NCBI RefSeq assembly: GCF_015706575.1
Contig: NW_024037064.1
Location: 2,541,427-2,605,426 of the forward strand
From: Patiria miniata
Lineage: Eukaryota > Echinodermata > Asteroidea > Valvatida > Asterinidae
Length of the DNA stretch: 64,000 nt
Direction: 5' to 3'
Shown here: positions 21,791-34,165 of the stretch, one piece after another
Numbering within the stretch: the stretch's first letter is position 1
Layout of the letters: every line of letters starts with the position of its first letter
The notes under the pieces: model-generated
What the model was told of the DNA's origin: nothing
The model's input: the letters and a program-made list of their open reading frames with translations, nothing else
The model's database searches: none
Made by a program: the position numbers and the translations under genes

Positions 21791-24685
21791 TTGAAGACCA
21801 CAAGAGGAACAAATGAGAGGAATAAACAGAAAAGAAAAGAACATGAGGATTTTAGTAAGTGAGCAGGAATTAACACTTTGAGAAAAAAAGTAGTTAATAT
21901 TAGTTTGGAATTTGAGACCTCAAATTGTTAAAGAAAATATTAATGTGACATGTATTAAATATGCAAGACTATTCACACAGTTGATAATGGAGATAACTTA
22001 TATTTCTAGGTCATTTTGACAAATTTCTTATTTCATCTGGTTTATATTTGAGGTCCTGACAGTGTACAATTTTTTTTAAAGATTTTCTTTAAAAATCGCT
22101 ACAAAGTTTGATCTGAAAAATTATTTCTTCTTGCATACAGTCACAGTTGGATATAAAAGAAGATAAAAGCCGAAACATAACAGTTTTTTAATATCTTGTT
22201 AATGTCCAATACCATCTAATTTCTCCTTTTGATTACAAATTTAAATTTTCCATGTACACACATGAACTATAAGATAAATAATATTTTTATATGGCTATGA
22301 TAAATAAATGGATATTATAAGTGCCAACTTGAAGAGAAATTTTGAATTTGTTGTATTAGTTGTTTCCTGCATTGTTTTTAAATGTCCGGCATGATAAAGT
22401 GTACCGAATATAAAAATTTTTTTTTATATGTATCAGTACTTAAAGTGTACTGAACAGTGGCCTAGGACGGTCATTTTGAATTTGGGGGACTTTTTGAAAA
22501 GGGCACTTGCACATTCATGTGGAATTGTAGACACGTTTTTTCTTGGGACACTGCCTCCCGATTGGGGGGGGGGGGGGCTGGTACCGGTGTCATATGAAAA
22601 TCGGACTCCCTTTTATTGGTTAAACCCTCTCACATGACCGGTCCCTCTCCTAATTATCTATGCATGAGCATGCGCAATACCACCAAGGAGTCCGTATTTC
22701 ATAAAACCTAAATTCATGCTACACCAGTACCAATCTGTCGATGGTGCTGCTTTTAAAAATACGATGATTATACACACTAACAGGCGACAAAAGGCACTCT
22801 TTACAAAATATGGGGGGGGGGGGGTAGGCGCTGGTGAAAAAAAATGAATTTTAATGGAAAGGGCAATCTTTCAAAAATATATTGAAAAATGTATATTGAA
22901 AAATATTGGGCGGGGGGTTTAAAAATTGAGTAAAAAAAATTGGGGGTAAATACCTAACACTCTTAAGAGCTTCCAATTCGAATTGCAATTCGACATGTTG
23001 GGCACAATATCCAAAATGAGAAGTTGATACATATTGTAATTACCTATTTTAAGTAAGTGAAAATATAGAAATTTGTAGTCACAGTAGCTATGTCAACGTC
23101 ACGTGTAATATTGTTCTCAATGCGCGATATTTATGTGAATTTGCATTGAAACGTGCCGAATGTCTCTTATGTCTGTCGATCAGCATGGAATTGCCCATAT
23201 ACTTGCTAAAACTATAGATTTTCGGGTTGCCCAACAAGTTACTGGGTGTTATCATATTTCTGTTCATGTATGTATTCATTATTTATGTAAATTGAAAAGT
23301 GCAACCCATGCAAAGTATTGTAGTAAGCCATTTGTGCATTACAACTTGTACACTCAAGTAGTCAATGTAATAATAAAATGAAACAATACGCCTAAAACAT
23401 CAGTGCATAAACAATTGAGGTATTTGTTTGTACATTAGAGCTTGCTCCTAAGATTAAATGAAATTTTGGAAATGTTTAGTTGGACACCCTAGTTTTAGTA
23501 AATAAAAACTAGTCTCAGTGAGCAGCGCCCTCTTTTGCCCATGAATTGCTGATGGCTGCTTAATGAATGAATTAATGCATGATCCACTTAGCATGATGAT
23601 AGTGCTTTGTTACAAGGTGTAAGATATGGTTTACATGTCAAAATGAAATAAAACCAAATTTGTGTGATGTAAAAGGCGCCATCAAACAAGAAAGTTAAAC
23701 ATTAGTAACTTCTTCTAAATATACAATTGATACTTTTTTGGTAAAGTGACATTTTGTGAAACTAAATTCCTAATGGGGAAAAGTTATGGGAGGAAAATCA
23801 GTGTTTTAAGGAAACAAGATCCCTACATATTTGCTCTCTAAGATATCCTTAAATTTATGGAAAGAAAAGGGAAATGGATAGTGTTCATGAAGTAATTTGA
23901 GCGTTCTAAAATAAATTGGCATGAATATCTAGCCAGATAGACAGTTAAAAATGTTAGACGGTCTATAGAGGGCAGTATGCATATACTATATGTAACCTGT
24001 TGTAATCAGAGTTTAAGTTATTTAAATTTAGTTATACTAGAAAGTATTCCTGAAATAAGGTGTCTCTCTGTATTAAATTGTGAAGTGGTTATAACTTTTA
24101 GAATTAGAAAAGCAAATATTGTGTAAGATGCTGTAGGCAAAAATCACTGACAATTTAAGGATGGCCCTGAAGTAAAATGTAGGTGTGAACTTAAAAACCT
24201 CCATTTTCACATTCAAACAAAAGTTTGCCCTTTTATAGAAACAAATTGTGTGCCCCCCCCCCCCCCCCGCCCGGAAGAATCAATATTAGTAACCATTTTA
24301 AAGTAGAACTGGCTACTTAAGCATTAAGAAATCTAGAATCTTGTAAAGGGAAGTAACTAATGTTTACATTCATCATATTAAACAGAATTGTGTTTATTTG
24401 TACATACATGTACATGAAGTTAAGTTTAAAAACAACTAATATTAATTTTAAAAAAAAACCGGTGAAATACGTTTCAAAAAAGTATACAAGCTACAATAAG
24501 TGTATAAAATAAATATTTAAATTTGAGAACCAGAATTTTGGACCTGTGGTGGTTCCTTCTGAATATTCAGTTTTCTGCTTTTTATTATTCAATTATTCAA
24601 ATGAGGCCAGGCGGCCATTTTTTCTTTTTTTTTAATATTGCGCAATCTAACCTTTAAATATAAGTTCCGAGAACAAATTTTCGAA
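21791..24685. other. Gap without recognised gene
   Basis: AT-rich with G/C runs near 22566, 22813 and 24257. Short open frames here lack start context, splice support or recognisable domains. Confidence 0.4.
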
Positions 24686-24765
24686 GAGGCCAGTGGCCTG
24701 GTGGTCTAGCTCGCTGACCGCCAGGCGCTGGGTCCCTGGTTCAAATCCAGCCGGGGACCCGGGAG
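24686..24765 (+). repeat. tRNA-like SINE head
   Basis: Box A-like TGGTCTAGCTCG (24702-24713) and a perfect box B GGTTCAAATCC (24738-24748). The cloverleaf is poor, so it is read as a tRNA-derived SINE. Confidence 0.5.
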
Positions 24766-24819
24766 GAGAATTTTTCTTCACAGCAGTGATAAAATTTTAA
24801 AAATAAATAAAATAGTAGC

Positions 24820-24887
24820 ATGGAGCAGGGTTGAACCGCGTACCTTCTGCATGCCAGCTCTCTCTTTTTCCGCTCTGCCATGGCACT
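24820..24887 (-). repeat. Second tRNA-like SINE head, opposite strand
   Basis: On the - strand a perfect box A TGGCAGAGCGG (24870-24880) and near-perfect box B GGTTCAACCCT (24827-24837). It starts about 55 bp after the + strand tRNA-like unit. Confidence 0.45.
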
Positions 24888-24929
24888 TTCTTGAAAATTT
24901 ATCCAGTTTTCGTAATTAAAACCCTTAGG

Positions 24930-25390
24930 TTGTTGGACTTAGAACATTTTTCAGCTTTGGCCAGAAATCAAGGGGTACCCCTTGAAATTTTTTCAGATCT
25001 GAGGGTCTGAGGCTGGGAGGTTGAGAAGTTGGGAGCTGAAGGGGTTTGGAGCTTGGAGGGTAGGCTTTGGGACTTTGGGCTGGCTGGTTGATGGTTAATT
25101 GAGAGGGAACTGGACTATTAGTTGATGGGCTTCCAAATTTCTGCAATTTGAGGGGTTGGGAATTTATATGAGTTTTGGGCTTGTTGGACTGAGACTTTTT
25201 AGAGGTAATAGGGCTGACTTAGACTTTTTAGAGGTAATCATGGTAACGGGGCTAGACTTGGAGTTTGCAATATTATTGCTGCTTAGGATTAGTGTCTTTG
25301 GGCTTGTAGGACTTGGAGTTTATTGGGCTGGACTTAGATTTGGGAATATCATGTCTTATTACTTGGACTAAATTTTGGATTGTATACCCG
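24930..25390. other. G/T-rich strand-skewed segment
   Basis: A long stretch is rich in G and T on the + strand with words like TTGGGCTTG and GGGCTGGACTTAG. No gene is seen. It looks like a decayed short repeat. Confidence 0.4.
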
Positions 25391-25438
25391 GACTTCTTTT
25401 TTGAAGTTCTGCCCTGTCCTTAAAGTTCAGATCAGTCT

Positions 25439-25666
25439 TCACAGCCAATCATCAGTCAGGCTGCTAGTTATAGCCTTTTCCTTTTTGGAGACTGCTGCAC
25501 TTGTTGATGCCTGATAAAGACCATACATGCATATGACAGCTGGAATGCTGGTTACCAGTGGTGTGTGAGGTGGATGTAGACTTCTTAGCATGAGGGTCTT
25601 GATACAACCTGGTTGAAGGGCCTTCCTCACTTGACCGTGTAGCGTGCCGTCAGAATAGGTTTTCAT
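25439..25666 (-). CDS. Hypothetical small protein, 75 aa
   Basis: An ATG-started frame on the - strand (MKTYSDGTLHGQVRKALQPG to ...LTDDWL) is preceded two codons upstream by an in-frame TGA, so the start is fixed. Its composition is more balanced than the AT-rich flanks. It has a short hydrophobic middle (TSIPAVICMYGLY) and a Lys/Ser-rich, acidic end. No homology is recognised and no splice signals are obvious; it may be chance. Confidence 0.2.
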   Translation of the reverse strand: MKTYSDGTLHGQVRKALQPGCIKTLMLRSLHPPHTPLVTSIPAVICMYGLYQASTSAAVSKKEKAITSSLTDDWL

Positions 25667-27661
25667 GCTTCAGTGAATTTGTATGGCTCATCGCCCTCTC
25701 TTGTCGAGGTGTTTAGAGGTCACATGATAGTCTGGTGCCGGTGGAAATTTAGAATTATGTAATGGTTTTACTTTGCAATTTTCTGAGGTAGGCCATAATG
25801 TTTGCAAATTTGTTTCTCATACAGTTTCTGAAAAATCCATTGTCGCGCTTCAAGGAGCAATTTTAAAGAGCATAGATCAGTGAAAGAAATTTAATCATCA
25901 AAGAATTGTGCAAAACTCTTTGGTACAATGCAACATTATAAATGCAAGGTTAAATTTTCCACGGCTTTAGACTAATATACACATTGTAATGTGCTTTGGT
26001 TAACGTTTAATCATTTTTAATTGTTACACAATTTCTCTTGAAACTTTATAGGGTTCTGGAAGACTTTATGAACAATCAATGAACACAATTTTAATGAAAC
26101 TCAACAGGTATTTCCAGCGTTATCATACTTGTGTGTCATTCTTGTAACGTATTTGGAATATTTTTAGTTTCGTTTGAAATTTTCACACCAACATACACTG
26201 CTGTTTGTGCTTTTTTATTGAATTTGTTGGTCAATTGCTGTTGAAATTAAGTAGGTTTAAAGAAATCACAGCAAATAAGTGTGTAGGTTTTTGGCTTTTT
26301 TTTGCATAAGGCTGATTTTAATTCTGATTTTACTTTGATCACTATTGTTTTGTCTACATTAACTGTATTGTTCGATAAATCCTGTTGAAATTTTACAGAC
26401 TTCACAAAAAAATTAGGACCAATCAATTGTGTAATATTTTCATTGAATAAAATGGCTATTTCTCAACTTATCATCCAGATGAGCGTGCACGGTTTGTTTC
26501 TTTAATATTGACTAATTTCTCATTGTTTTTTTTTTCCCACTGGATTAACACACTCTCTTACATTACATTCGTCACTTCCTCTTCAAATTTGGGCTTTTTA
26601 TAGGTTTTTTTTTCAATTTTCAATTTTTTTTTATACATGTATTATTATACCACAGGTCACACTGTGGTATTTTCGTAGGCCCCCTAATTTTTCGTAGGCC
26701 TGATCAATTCCTACTTTGTTTATAGGTCTCTCTCTCAAATGATGTCACTTTCTACAGATTGCCACGTGCATCAGCGTTTTGGACGTCAAATTTTCGAGAT
26801 ACGCGCCATATTTCGAAGACGTTCTGAGAAAACAAGCGCGTGTTTAGAACATTTTGCACACTACGTGCAACATGTACCTGATGGTGTGGAACACGTAGTG
26901 ATTTTCCTACGAAGATTACATGTACATCCAGAGAGATCCATTGAAGAATCCGGGCCTTGTCATTACAACCAATCAACAAACAACATTTCAATTGACTTGC
27001 ATTCTGATTGTACTTTTAGCCACTGAACACACTCCTGTGTTTTATTTTATTGTTGCAAGAAAAACTATGGGAATTGTTACGCACTCCCTGCTATTCTAGA
27101 TTTGTATCTGCACATGTGCACTTAATCAGGCCATAGAGCTATAGTAAATTATTAGAGAGCTTATTCATATATGAATAGGATGAAGCCTGCTGAGGGCATG
27201 CATCTATGTTTGTGCAAAAATTAAAAGAAATTAGCTCAAAATGTTGTAAACTTAATTTCATTCAGTGCTTTGCGCTGCACAGATTTGGGATTTTTTTTCA
27301 CTGTAGACCACATGCCTGATCAGAAATATATTTTAGCTACATACACATTAAGTGCACAAAACTCAAAAATATTGATTTCATATTGGGGACAGGACTTGCA
27401 CATCGATCTTGCTTGGACAACTTTGAGTGCAAGGGAATGAGGAGTAAATACTCTCATAATTTACTACAGCTCTATGGAAATGAAATTCTAACTGATACAC
27501 TACTAACTGAGACAACAGAGGTCAAAGGTCACCCAGGTTCACTGATCTTTATGTTGTAATGTACATGTCAACAAAACATATTTCAACAAGGGTAGCTTAT
27601 CATCTTTTAATATACGAAATCAAACAAAAACGCAAAGGACTTTTCAATTTGTTTACAGTAA
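25667..27661. other. Gap, with one GC-richer patch at 26740-27010
   Basis: Mostly AT-rich. 26740-27010 has more CpG and a 95-codon ATG frame (MMSLSTDCHV...) but no domain or splice support, and it includes an inverted repeat CACTACGTG/CACGTAGTG. Not called as a gene. Confidence 0.3.
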
Positions 27662-28015
27662 GGCCCCCCAAAAAGCTTTGGTTTCTGGTATGGTCAGCTT
27701 GCCCCAAAAGTGGTGCAGCAACGCTGCTTTTTTTTCAATTTTTTTTTCTTCAAATGTCGGCCGATGACTGCAAATGGTGCCCGATTAAATTCAGTGCAAA
27801 ATGTATTAGAGACCAAAAAGGCCACATAAAGCTTATACTCGATTGTAACCCCATCTAAAAGCACGTTAAAATTGTGCAGCAGCAGGATTCCAATCAAACC
27901 AGTGAGTTTGGCTGTTTTGAGACATCGTCTTTACAAAAAAAGTTTTTTATTTTGCAGACGCGCATGGCTATGGCGACATGCGTGCAGACCAGAAACTGGA
28001 GGCTTTTTTTTGGCC
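27662..28015. mobile_element. Harbinger-type MITE, subfamily A (older copy)
   Basis: 354 bp, TAA on both sides (27659-27661 and 28016-28018). More diverged than its relatives, including the terminal A-run, which reads GGCCCCCC at the left end. Confidence 0.85.
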
Positions 28016-28174
28016 TAATGAAGTTAAATAAAAAAAACCATTTGCTGTTTACAATCATTTTCCACTTCACAGGATTTTTCCTTTTTATTTTATTCCATGG
28101 CTGAATTATTTGTTTTTCTTCTTTTCTTGTAATTATACCACCAACAATTTTTTTTTCAAGTAAGGCAACAAACC

Positions 28175-28618
28175 CACAGACAAATAAATGCATAGACCAC
28201 TAGATCCTATTCAGAACTACATGAGCATTTCGTGATTTACCAAGCACCCGACTAAAATCAAACTATATGGGCAAATTCGCCTCTCGGTATATAGCCTTTT
28301 AACACATTATTGAAGAATTCCAGTCAAACATGTAACAGCCAATTATGAAGTTAGTTTTTGATTGTAAACAAATCCATTGTGAACTAAATACGTTTCTGTA
28401 GATAAAAAACAATATTGTACTCAACATTTTCATACAACTTTTGAGAAATACAGCCCTTACCAAAGTAATTTATCAATTGTATTTTAATGTATGTACCGTA
28501 CTAAGCGTTTTGGCACATTGAACCAGCACCACGTAGTTATGCACGCTGTCAACAAATAACTTAACCAAATCACAGTTTCAAGTGCCTTACTGGCGGTCTA
28601 TGCATTTATATGTCTGTG
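28175..28618. mobile_element. Foldback MITE with CACAGACA ends
   Basis: Inverted ends: CACAGACAAATAAATGCATA on the left and the complement on the right (TATGCATTTATATGTCTGTG). About 444 bp, no coding region, and no certain target duplication. Confidence 0.6.
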
Positions 28619-29100
28619 AAAAAAAACAGATAGCATCATGGCACCCTCTATGGCTGCTCATCTAAGAAAAGTAATTAACTTAACTATGTCTTGTGGATGC
28701 TGCAGCTGTGACGAAAAGCGCCCTCTATAGGAATGGAAGGAGAGGTGTCCTCATGTCACATGACCGGCTGGCTCCATGTTCCCCAAACCTGGAAAAATAG
28801 AAGACAAAATTCCAAATTAATAAATTTATGTTTAAGATTCGGAAAGTCAAAAAATGGGGATTGTTTTATTGTGTGACTAGGGGGGTAGTACTGATATACC
28901 AGCTACATGCAATGATGTGAAAATATTATTCCAGAACGTGTAATTTTTGTCCAACTATTTTAGGGCCCCGATCCCTGCAAACTAAAAGCAAACAAAAAAT
29001 TGACATTGATGAGGGGAATGTTTAATTCTTTTGCAGTACTCTGAATCAACTCGCCTTATCACTTAATTCTGTTTCCCCTAAAAATATTTTCAGTTAAGGT

Positions 29101-29649
29101 CGTCGTGTGCCCGGCAGAAGGGCATATGTGCATATGCCCTTACGCAATAGCGCGTAATGACCAAAATGTTCCCAGCAAAAGGGCCATTACAGGACCAAGC
29201 CCAGTCTAATGTGGCTTTCTTAGATGTAGATAGATTTCCAGCACTTAACTGGCTCGTCACTCGTCACTCAAATTCTGATGGGAGGCAGGCTGGCTCTAGA
29301 CAACAGACGCATGTACATTGGGGATAGCCTGACTGTTTATCAAGGACAAACCACTGCACTCCCACCTGTTTTATTAGTATGTGCAAACATATTTAAGGTC
29401 TTCAACTGATTAAATAGCCATTATCTTAGTAGGGGGCTCATGAATACAAACCCGGGAATCCCGGATTGGCGAAAGCCACATTAGACCGGGCTTGGTCCAG
29501 TAATGATATGCAGAAAACTGCTTCCATTTTAATGAAATTTAAACATTTGATTCAAAACGCACAGGGGAACAACCTTTAAATGCAATTTTCTTGAAAATGA
29601 TTTTTGCATCAGAACGTTCATTAGCCGGCCTTCTGCCGGGCACCCGACG
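29101..29649. mobile_element. Foldback element with two nested inverted repeats
   Basis: Outer arms of about 21 bp (29101-29121 and 29629-29649, CGTCGTGTGCCCGGCAGAAG) enclose inner arms of about 33 bp (29187-29219 and 29471-29503), with differing sequence between. No coding region is seen. Confidence 0.6.
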
Positions 29650-29650
29650 G

Positions 29651-30012
29651 TTTGTATAACTGACACATAGATCCTTGTCATTTGGTTGGTGGAGCTCACA
29701 TCACGTGACATCCATTATTGCTCCGATTCAAGCCGGGCTCAAAAAGTCCCATGCACCCATGGGGAATGGGAAATACTATTGAACAGTTAGGATCATTCTC
29801 GTTCAATTGCTCGCATTTTGCTTGCAAATGCATGCTGGTGTGCGCGTTGAACGTTGCGATAAGCGTGTATTGTTCCTACATGTAAGAGCCAGTAGTATCA
29901 GAGTTGGGTTCAAACGTTTTGTGAAGGGGTTGTTTGGAAAAGAGAAATACATTTCCCACCATTTCTTAACACAAATCAAATGACAAGGATCTATATGTCA
30001 GGTGTATAAAAC
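29651..30012. repeat. Inverted repeat, arms about 34 bp
   Basis: 29651-29684 and 29977-30012 are inverted copies (core ATCCTTGTCATTTG). It directly adjoins the preceding foldback element. Confidence 0.6.
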
Positions 30013-30013
30013 A

Positions 30014-30165
30014 AAAATTGAGTGGCTTTAAATTGTGAAATGGGTGGAGTATTATCGCTCGGTAAAATCTTGATTTTTCCCTCTTCACTCTGCTATTGTC
30101 CAGATTATACCAGGCGATAATATTTCACCCATTCCACTCTGAGCCACTCAATGCTTGTATAGTTC
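30014..30165. repeat. Inverted repeat, arms about 50 bp
   Basis: ATTGAGTGGC...TATTATCGC (30014-30060) faces its diverged complement (about 30112-30160). It could form a long hairpin. Confidence 0.6.
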
Positions 30166-30828
30166 TGAGCAGGTACTTTAGACCTCAAACGTTTAACAAC
30201 TTCAAAACCTGGGCATTCACTACATCAAGAATACACCGAACCTGGCCTGAAGAACGATTCTGCAGGAACTATTCAAGGAATTTATGTTAAGAAATAATGA
30301 CAGGTTTTGAAACTGTCTCCCAATTGCTGAAGCTAGCAATAATGCGCCTTTATATTAAAGCGGCTGATAGATACGTGTTAATTACTGACGACCATGTGAG
30401 GTGCTCTGGCAAAATGAGACAGAACTGGGGAGAGGTTGTATTAGGAAAAAGAATAAAATTCTCCTTACAATTCATACTGTTTGTTTAACTTCAATAAGAT
30501 ATTCCATTGACAAGTTATGGCTCACTTTAAACTTTGCTTTTATCGACATGCAAAAATAGCAAAATACTGAGAAAAAGGCCTGGCTGTAAAAATTCGAGTT
30601 TTGTATTCACGAAAATGAACGATGCCAATTATCTTATCTAAGAAACTCTTGTATTCCATGATTTTTAAACTACCTGTTTTGCTTACTTATAGGAATGTCA
30701 CTCTTAAAATCAGCAAAAGAACCCCAAAAATCCCCCCTATCATTTTTTCTTGCATTTCCCTTCACTACGGCCTGTGCCCAGTTTCGTCTCATTTTACCAG
30801 AATGCCTCACAAATATCCTGATAATTTT

Positions 30829-32335
30829 GACACGGACTTAAGCTTTGAGACAGGACCCACCTTAGGAATGGTGCCATGAAGTTGCATGGCGGCTACAGGG
30901 TTCCAGACCGTTCCTGCCTCTCCATGAGCTGTCACCCCTCCCCCATCTTCCATGGCCATGTTATGATGCATGCCAGACATTGGCTCATGTTGCTCACCAA
31001 ACCGGCTGACAGGTGTCTGTAGGAAATAACCAGGGGAATAAAGTTAGAACTCGCAAGCATGATGACATTTCAGTAATGTCTTGAGATACACAAGATATAT
31101 CTTGATGAGGTTTTGATTTCTCTATTTGGTTTCCTCAGTGATCGCTGTTCAGTTTTTGCTGGTTCCAGAGGGCCAGCCTACAGTCCTCTTTGTACCTCAC
31201 AGATCAACTTACAGTCACTTGTAAGCTGGGCAGTGCTGTTGTATAGGATTACCCTGTAACACCAATGAATGGGCTAAATCAATTGAATCGGACTGTGTGT
31301 ACTCTGGAACCAACTTGAATTGCCTTGTGTTGTTGTGAACTGTTTTCAAGTCCTGAACTCATGCTGATTGAGTGTAGTGGGGCTGGTGGAGGGGTGAGAT
31401 GCTTACTTGTTCATTAGGAAGCCATCCTCTCTTCAGTTAGGCATCGCCTGTTAGCTGCTGTGCCTGGTATGTCCTCTAAGTTGCTACTTGGGATCCAGTC
31501 ACCACTGCTCCCTGGGGAAAAATTCAGAAGAAACAAGTTTATTTTAAATCTGCCATTCATACGGAAAATATTCTCTTGAACGGATGACAACTAATATTTG
31601 CTAATTCGCATGTCCTGTATGTCCACTGGGTATCTTAGAAATCACAGTCATCTATTTTTAAATTATATTTTCATGGCCTGAACTTAAATGTTATCGTTTC
31701 CTTCTGAGTTGGTTTTTACAGCATTTTTAATCAACAAGGATCTTTTAGCTAAGTTCGTCAATTAGGATCTTAAAGTACAGAGCCAAGAAAATATGAGACT
31801 ATTTCACACTCCTAATTATCGTGATGCTCTAGATATAGCCAATTTTCATGCATCTAATGAAAGTTGTGTGGTAAATGAAAACTGAGCTTACCTGGTGTAT
31901 AAGCCCAGATGCTACTCCCTGGTGAACCAACAGGGTAACCCAGATCACTGACGAGTACAACAACAAAGCTGACAGGTGTCTTGCGTTGCCCTCGACTATG
32001 CTCATTGCTGATTGGAATTGGTAAGTGACGATCTTGACCAATGGCTGCTGGAGGCAGGGCCTGAGGCTGTTCAGTTGCCATGGTGATCGGACTGGGCGTT
32101 GCGGTTGGTCAATGAAGCAAGGCTCAACGAGATGAGAGAGCTGCTCAAAATGAAATTAAAAATATAAAAATCTCAAAATCAATGAGAGAATTACCTATAA
32201 TGCATGCAATTAATGATTATTTGGTAGGCTTTTGTAATTTTTAAGGTGTTGCATAGTTGCGAGTACAACTATAGGAGAAGGTTTGCAGATACACCAAGTG
32301 AAGTGACTGTCTAATAATAATATTTAATAATTGAT
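30829..32335. repeat. Segmental duplication, copy 1
   Basis: About 1.5 kb that recurs at about 61573-63115 in the same orientation, covering both exons and introns of a small gene piece plus its 5' flank. Divergence is moderate with many small gaps. Confidence 0.85.
30861..32081 (-). pseudogene. Three-exon gene piece, copy 1 (one damaged exon)
   Basis: Exon 1 (32081-31892) starts at ATG in a strong CACCATGG context with an upstream in-frame TGA, and ends at CCAG|GTAAGC; it encodes MATEQPQALPPAAIGQDRHL and onward. Exon 2 (31511-31407) begins GSSGDWIPSSNLEDIPGTAA. Exon 3 (31016-30861, acceptor CTACAG, donor AAG|GTGGGT) encodes TPVSRFGEQHEPMSGMHHNM and onward. Phases fit (1, then 0). Compared with copy 2, exon 2 has 2 extra bases and lacks 19, which shifts the frame to an early TAA. 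Exons 1 and 3 look intact. The protein is rich in Pro, Gly, His and Met, with no recognised domain. The gene would continue downstream past 30861. Confidence 0.5.
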
Positions 32336-34155
32336 TCAACCTATATTGCACTCTCTCCACAAATACTGCATCAGACAGTGACTTCCTTTCCCTTTATTCT
32401 ATCATCAACATTTTCTGAAATATTCTAAAACCTGATTGTGATAACATGACCAATGTGAAATCAGATGGCTTTTTGGAAGGAGTGTTACTTTTTACTGTGA
32501 GCAATGGGGGGATTAGGGGAGTAGATGTAACTTGTAACATGTTCACTTGCACATTGGTCTTAATTTACACTTGACACAATATTATGCAAAGAGCAAAAAA
32601 CAAGTCTGAATTAGTTTGTCTAAAAGTAATACACAAAGTATGTTTGTTTGGAAAAATGTGATAGAGTCAGTTTCTTTTCAAGGCAATTCATTCAATACAT
32701 GAACATTTTGTTTTGGGGTTGACAATTTTGAATCAAAAAGAGTATAAAGAGTATACAACTGTAACATATTATTTCACCAAATATGAAAAGACCAGTTAAC
32801 CTATCTCAGGTCCAAGATACAAACTCAAGTGTAGAGTAAACATATCAGCAAACAAATAAGATAATGAACTGTACATGTCGGTTGCATCCAGCACTTGTCC
32901 CCAAAACTCCCCAAGCTCTATATATAAACCATGTCACGTTACTTGATGATGATTCTGTGTTTGCCAGTGCCATCTCTCTGGAATCTACCCCTCAAAAGCT
33001 ACCACTGTTCACACTCTTTGCATTTTTAATTAAAAACACTTCTTTATTATTATCAATAGTTTGTCAAGTCAGAACTTTCATTACAACAAGAATTCAATGG
33101 GGCGCTGTTCAAAACGTATATCATGGCTACATTTGACAACTTGCTATGCGCTTTCCAAGGGACATTACAATAAACAGCCACTCCCGAAAAAAAATGGTGA
33201 AAAAATACGCACACAATCGCGGGGGAAAAAAGACTTTGTGGTCTTCCAGCTAATCATGGTATAAAAAATATGGCTGTGCTTTTCTCCAGATGCCCAATTT
33301 TCAGTCGGAGGCGACTGGCCAACACTGGCCTTTAAAAAGAAAGCGAAAATTATATATTTGCAGTGAGCCCCAAACATTGCCTCAAAATTTGCTTCAAGTT
33401 TTGTGGGCCATGAACTTGAAGGTTTTTAAAAAAAACACAAAAGTTTGAAGCAGTGAACAGGACTGCAAGTTCATATATCTGTGTAAGTTGGATGAATTAT
33501 TAAATGCCCTAAAATTGCTCTTTTTTGCAATGCAGCATAGGAATCAGTTTTCAAAATGGCGATGGGTTTCCGGACTATACTTTTGGAGTGATCATCTTTG
33601 GATGGATATTCCTTACAAAAGTCACCAAATTAACCAAAAATGATTGAACAGAATATAAAAGATGATGAAATCTATTACTGGGATCTATAGCCATTTATGG
33701 TCTGCAACCTGATGGCGTGCACATGTACATGTATGCAAGTATTCCAAATCAACTTATCTCAGGTCCAAGGTACAAACTGAAGTGTAGAGTAAACATTTCA
33801 GCAAAAATAAAACAGACAAGGAACTGTACAATGTACATGTCTCAGATTTGGGATCCACCCCCTCTAAAGGTTATGACTATTTACACTTGTTGCATCATAA
33901 AAGTGGAAAACCTCTAACAATCTCTTACAAATTGTCTTTCAGTGAATTGACTACTCAATTCTTTCAAGGATAACTGAGATCACACCTGGGAATAAACAGG
34001 AATCGAACCAGGGGCCAATAGAAAAGAAAACAAGCAGAAGGATATGAACCAAAGACTCCTCAATTCCTTCAATGATAACTGAGGTCACACCTAAGAATAA
34101 ACAGGAATGGAATCACGGGTCCAAAAGAAATGAAATGGAATAGAATGGATGCTAA
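32336..34155. other. Intergenic DNA with repeated blocks
   Basis: Besides the promoter-like block at 32.8-33.0 kb, a related 90-bp piece lies at 33748-33842, and a 60-bp segment occurs twice (33955-34017 and 34060-34121). The first of these contains a box B-like GGTTCGATTCC on the - strand. No gene is seen. Confidence 0.45.
32800..33010 (+). promoter_or_regulatory. Promoter-like block, upstream duplicate
   Basis: TATATATAAA at 32919-32928 is followed by ATGTCACGTTACT. The block matches the one before the TRIM gene (35745-35950), but no TRIM-like exon follows, so it is probably a duplicated or orphaned promoter. Confidence 0.4.
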
Positions 34156-34165
34156 GGTGTATGCA

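Noticed and set aside
26739-27026. 95-codon plus-strand frame in a CpG-richer patch
   Set aside because: It has an ATG but no domain or splice support, and an overlapping frame of similar length lies on the other strand.
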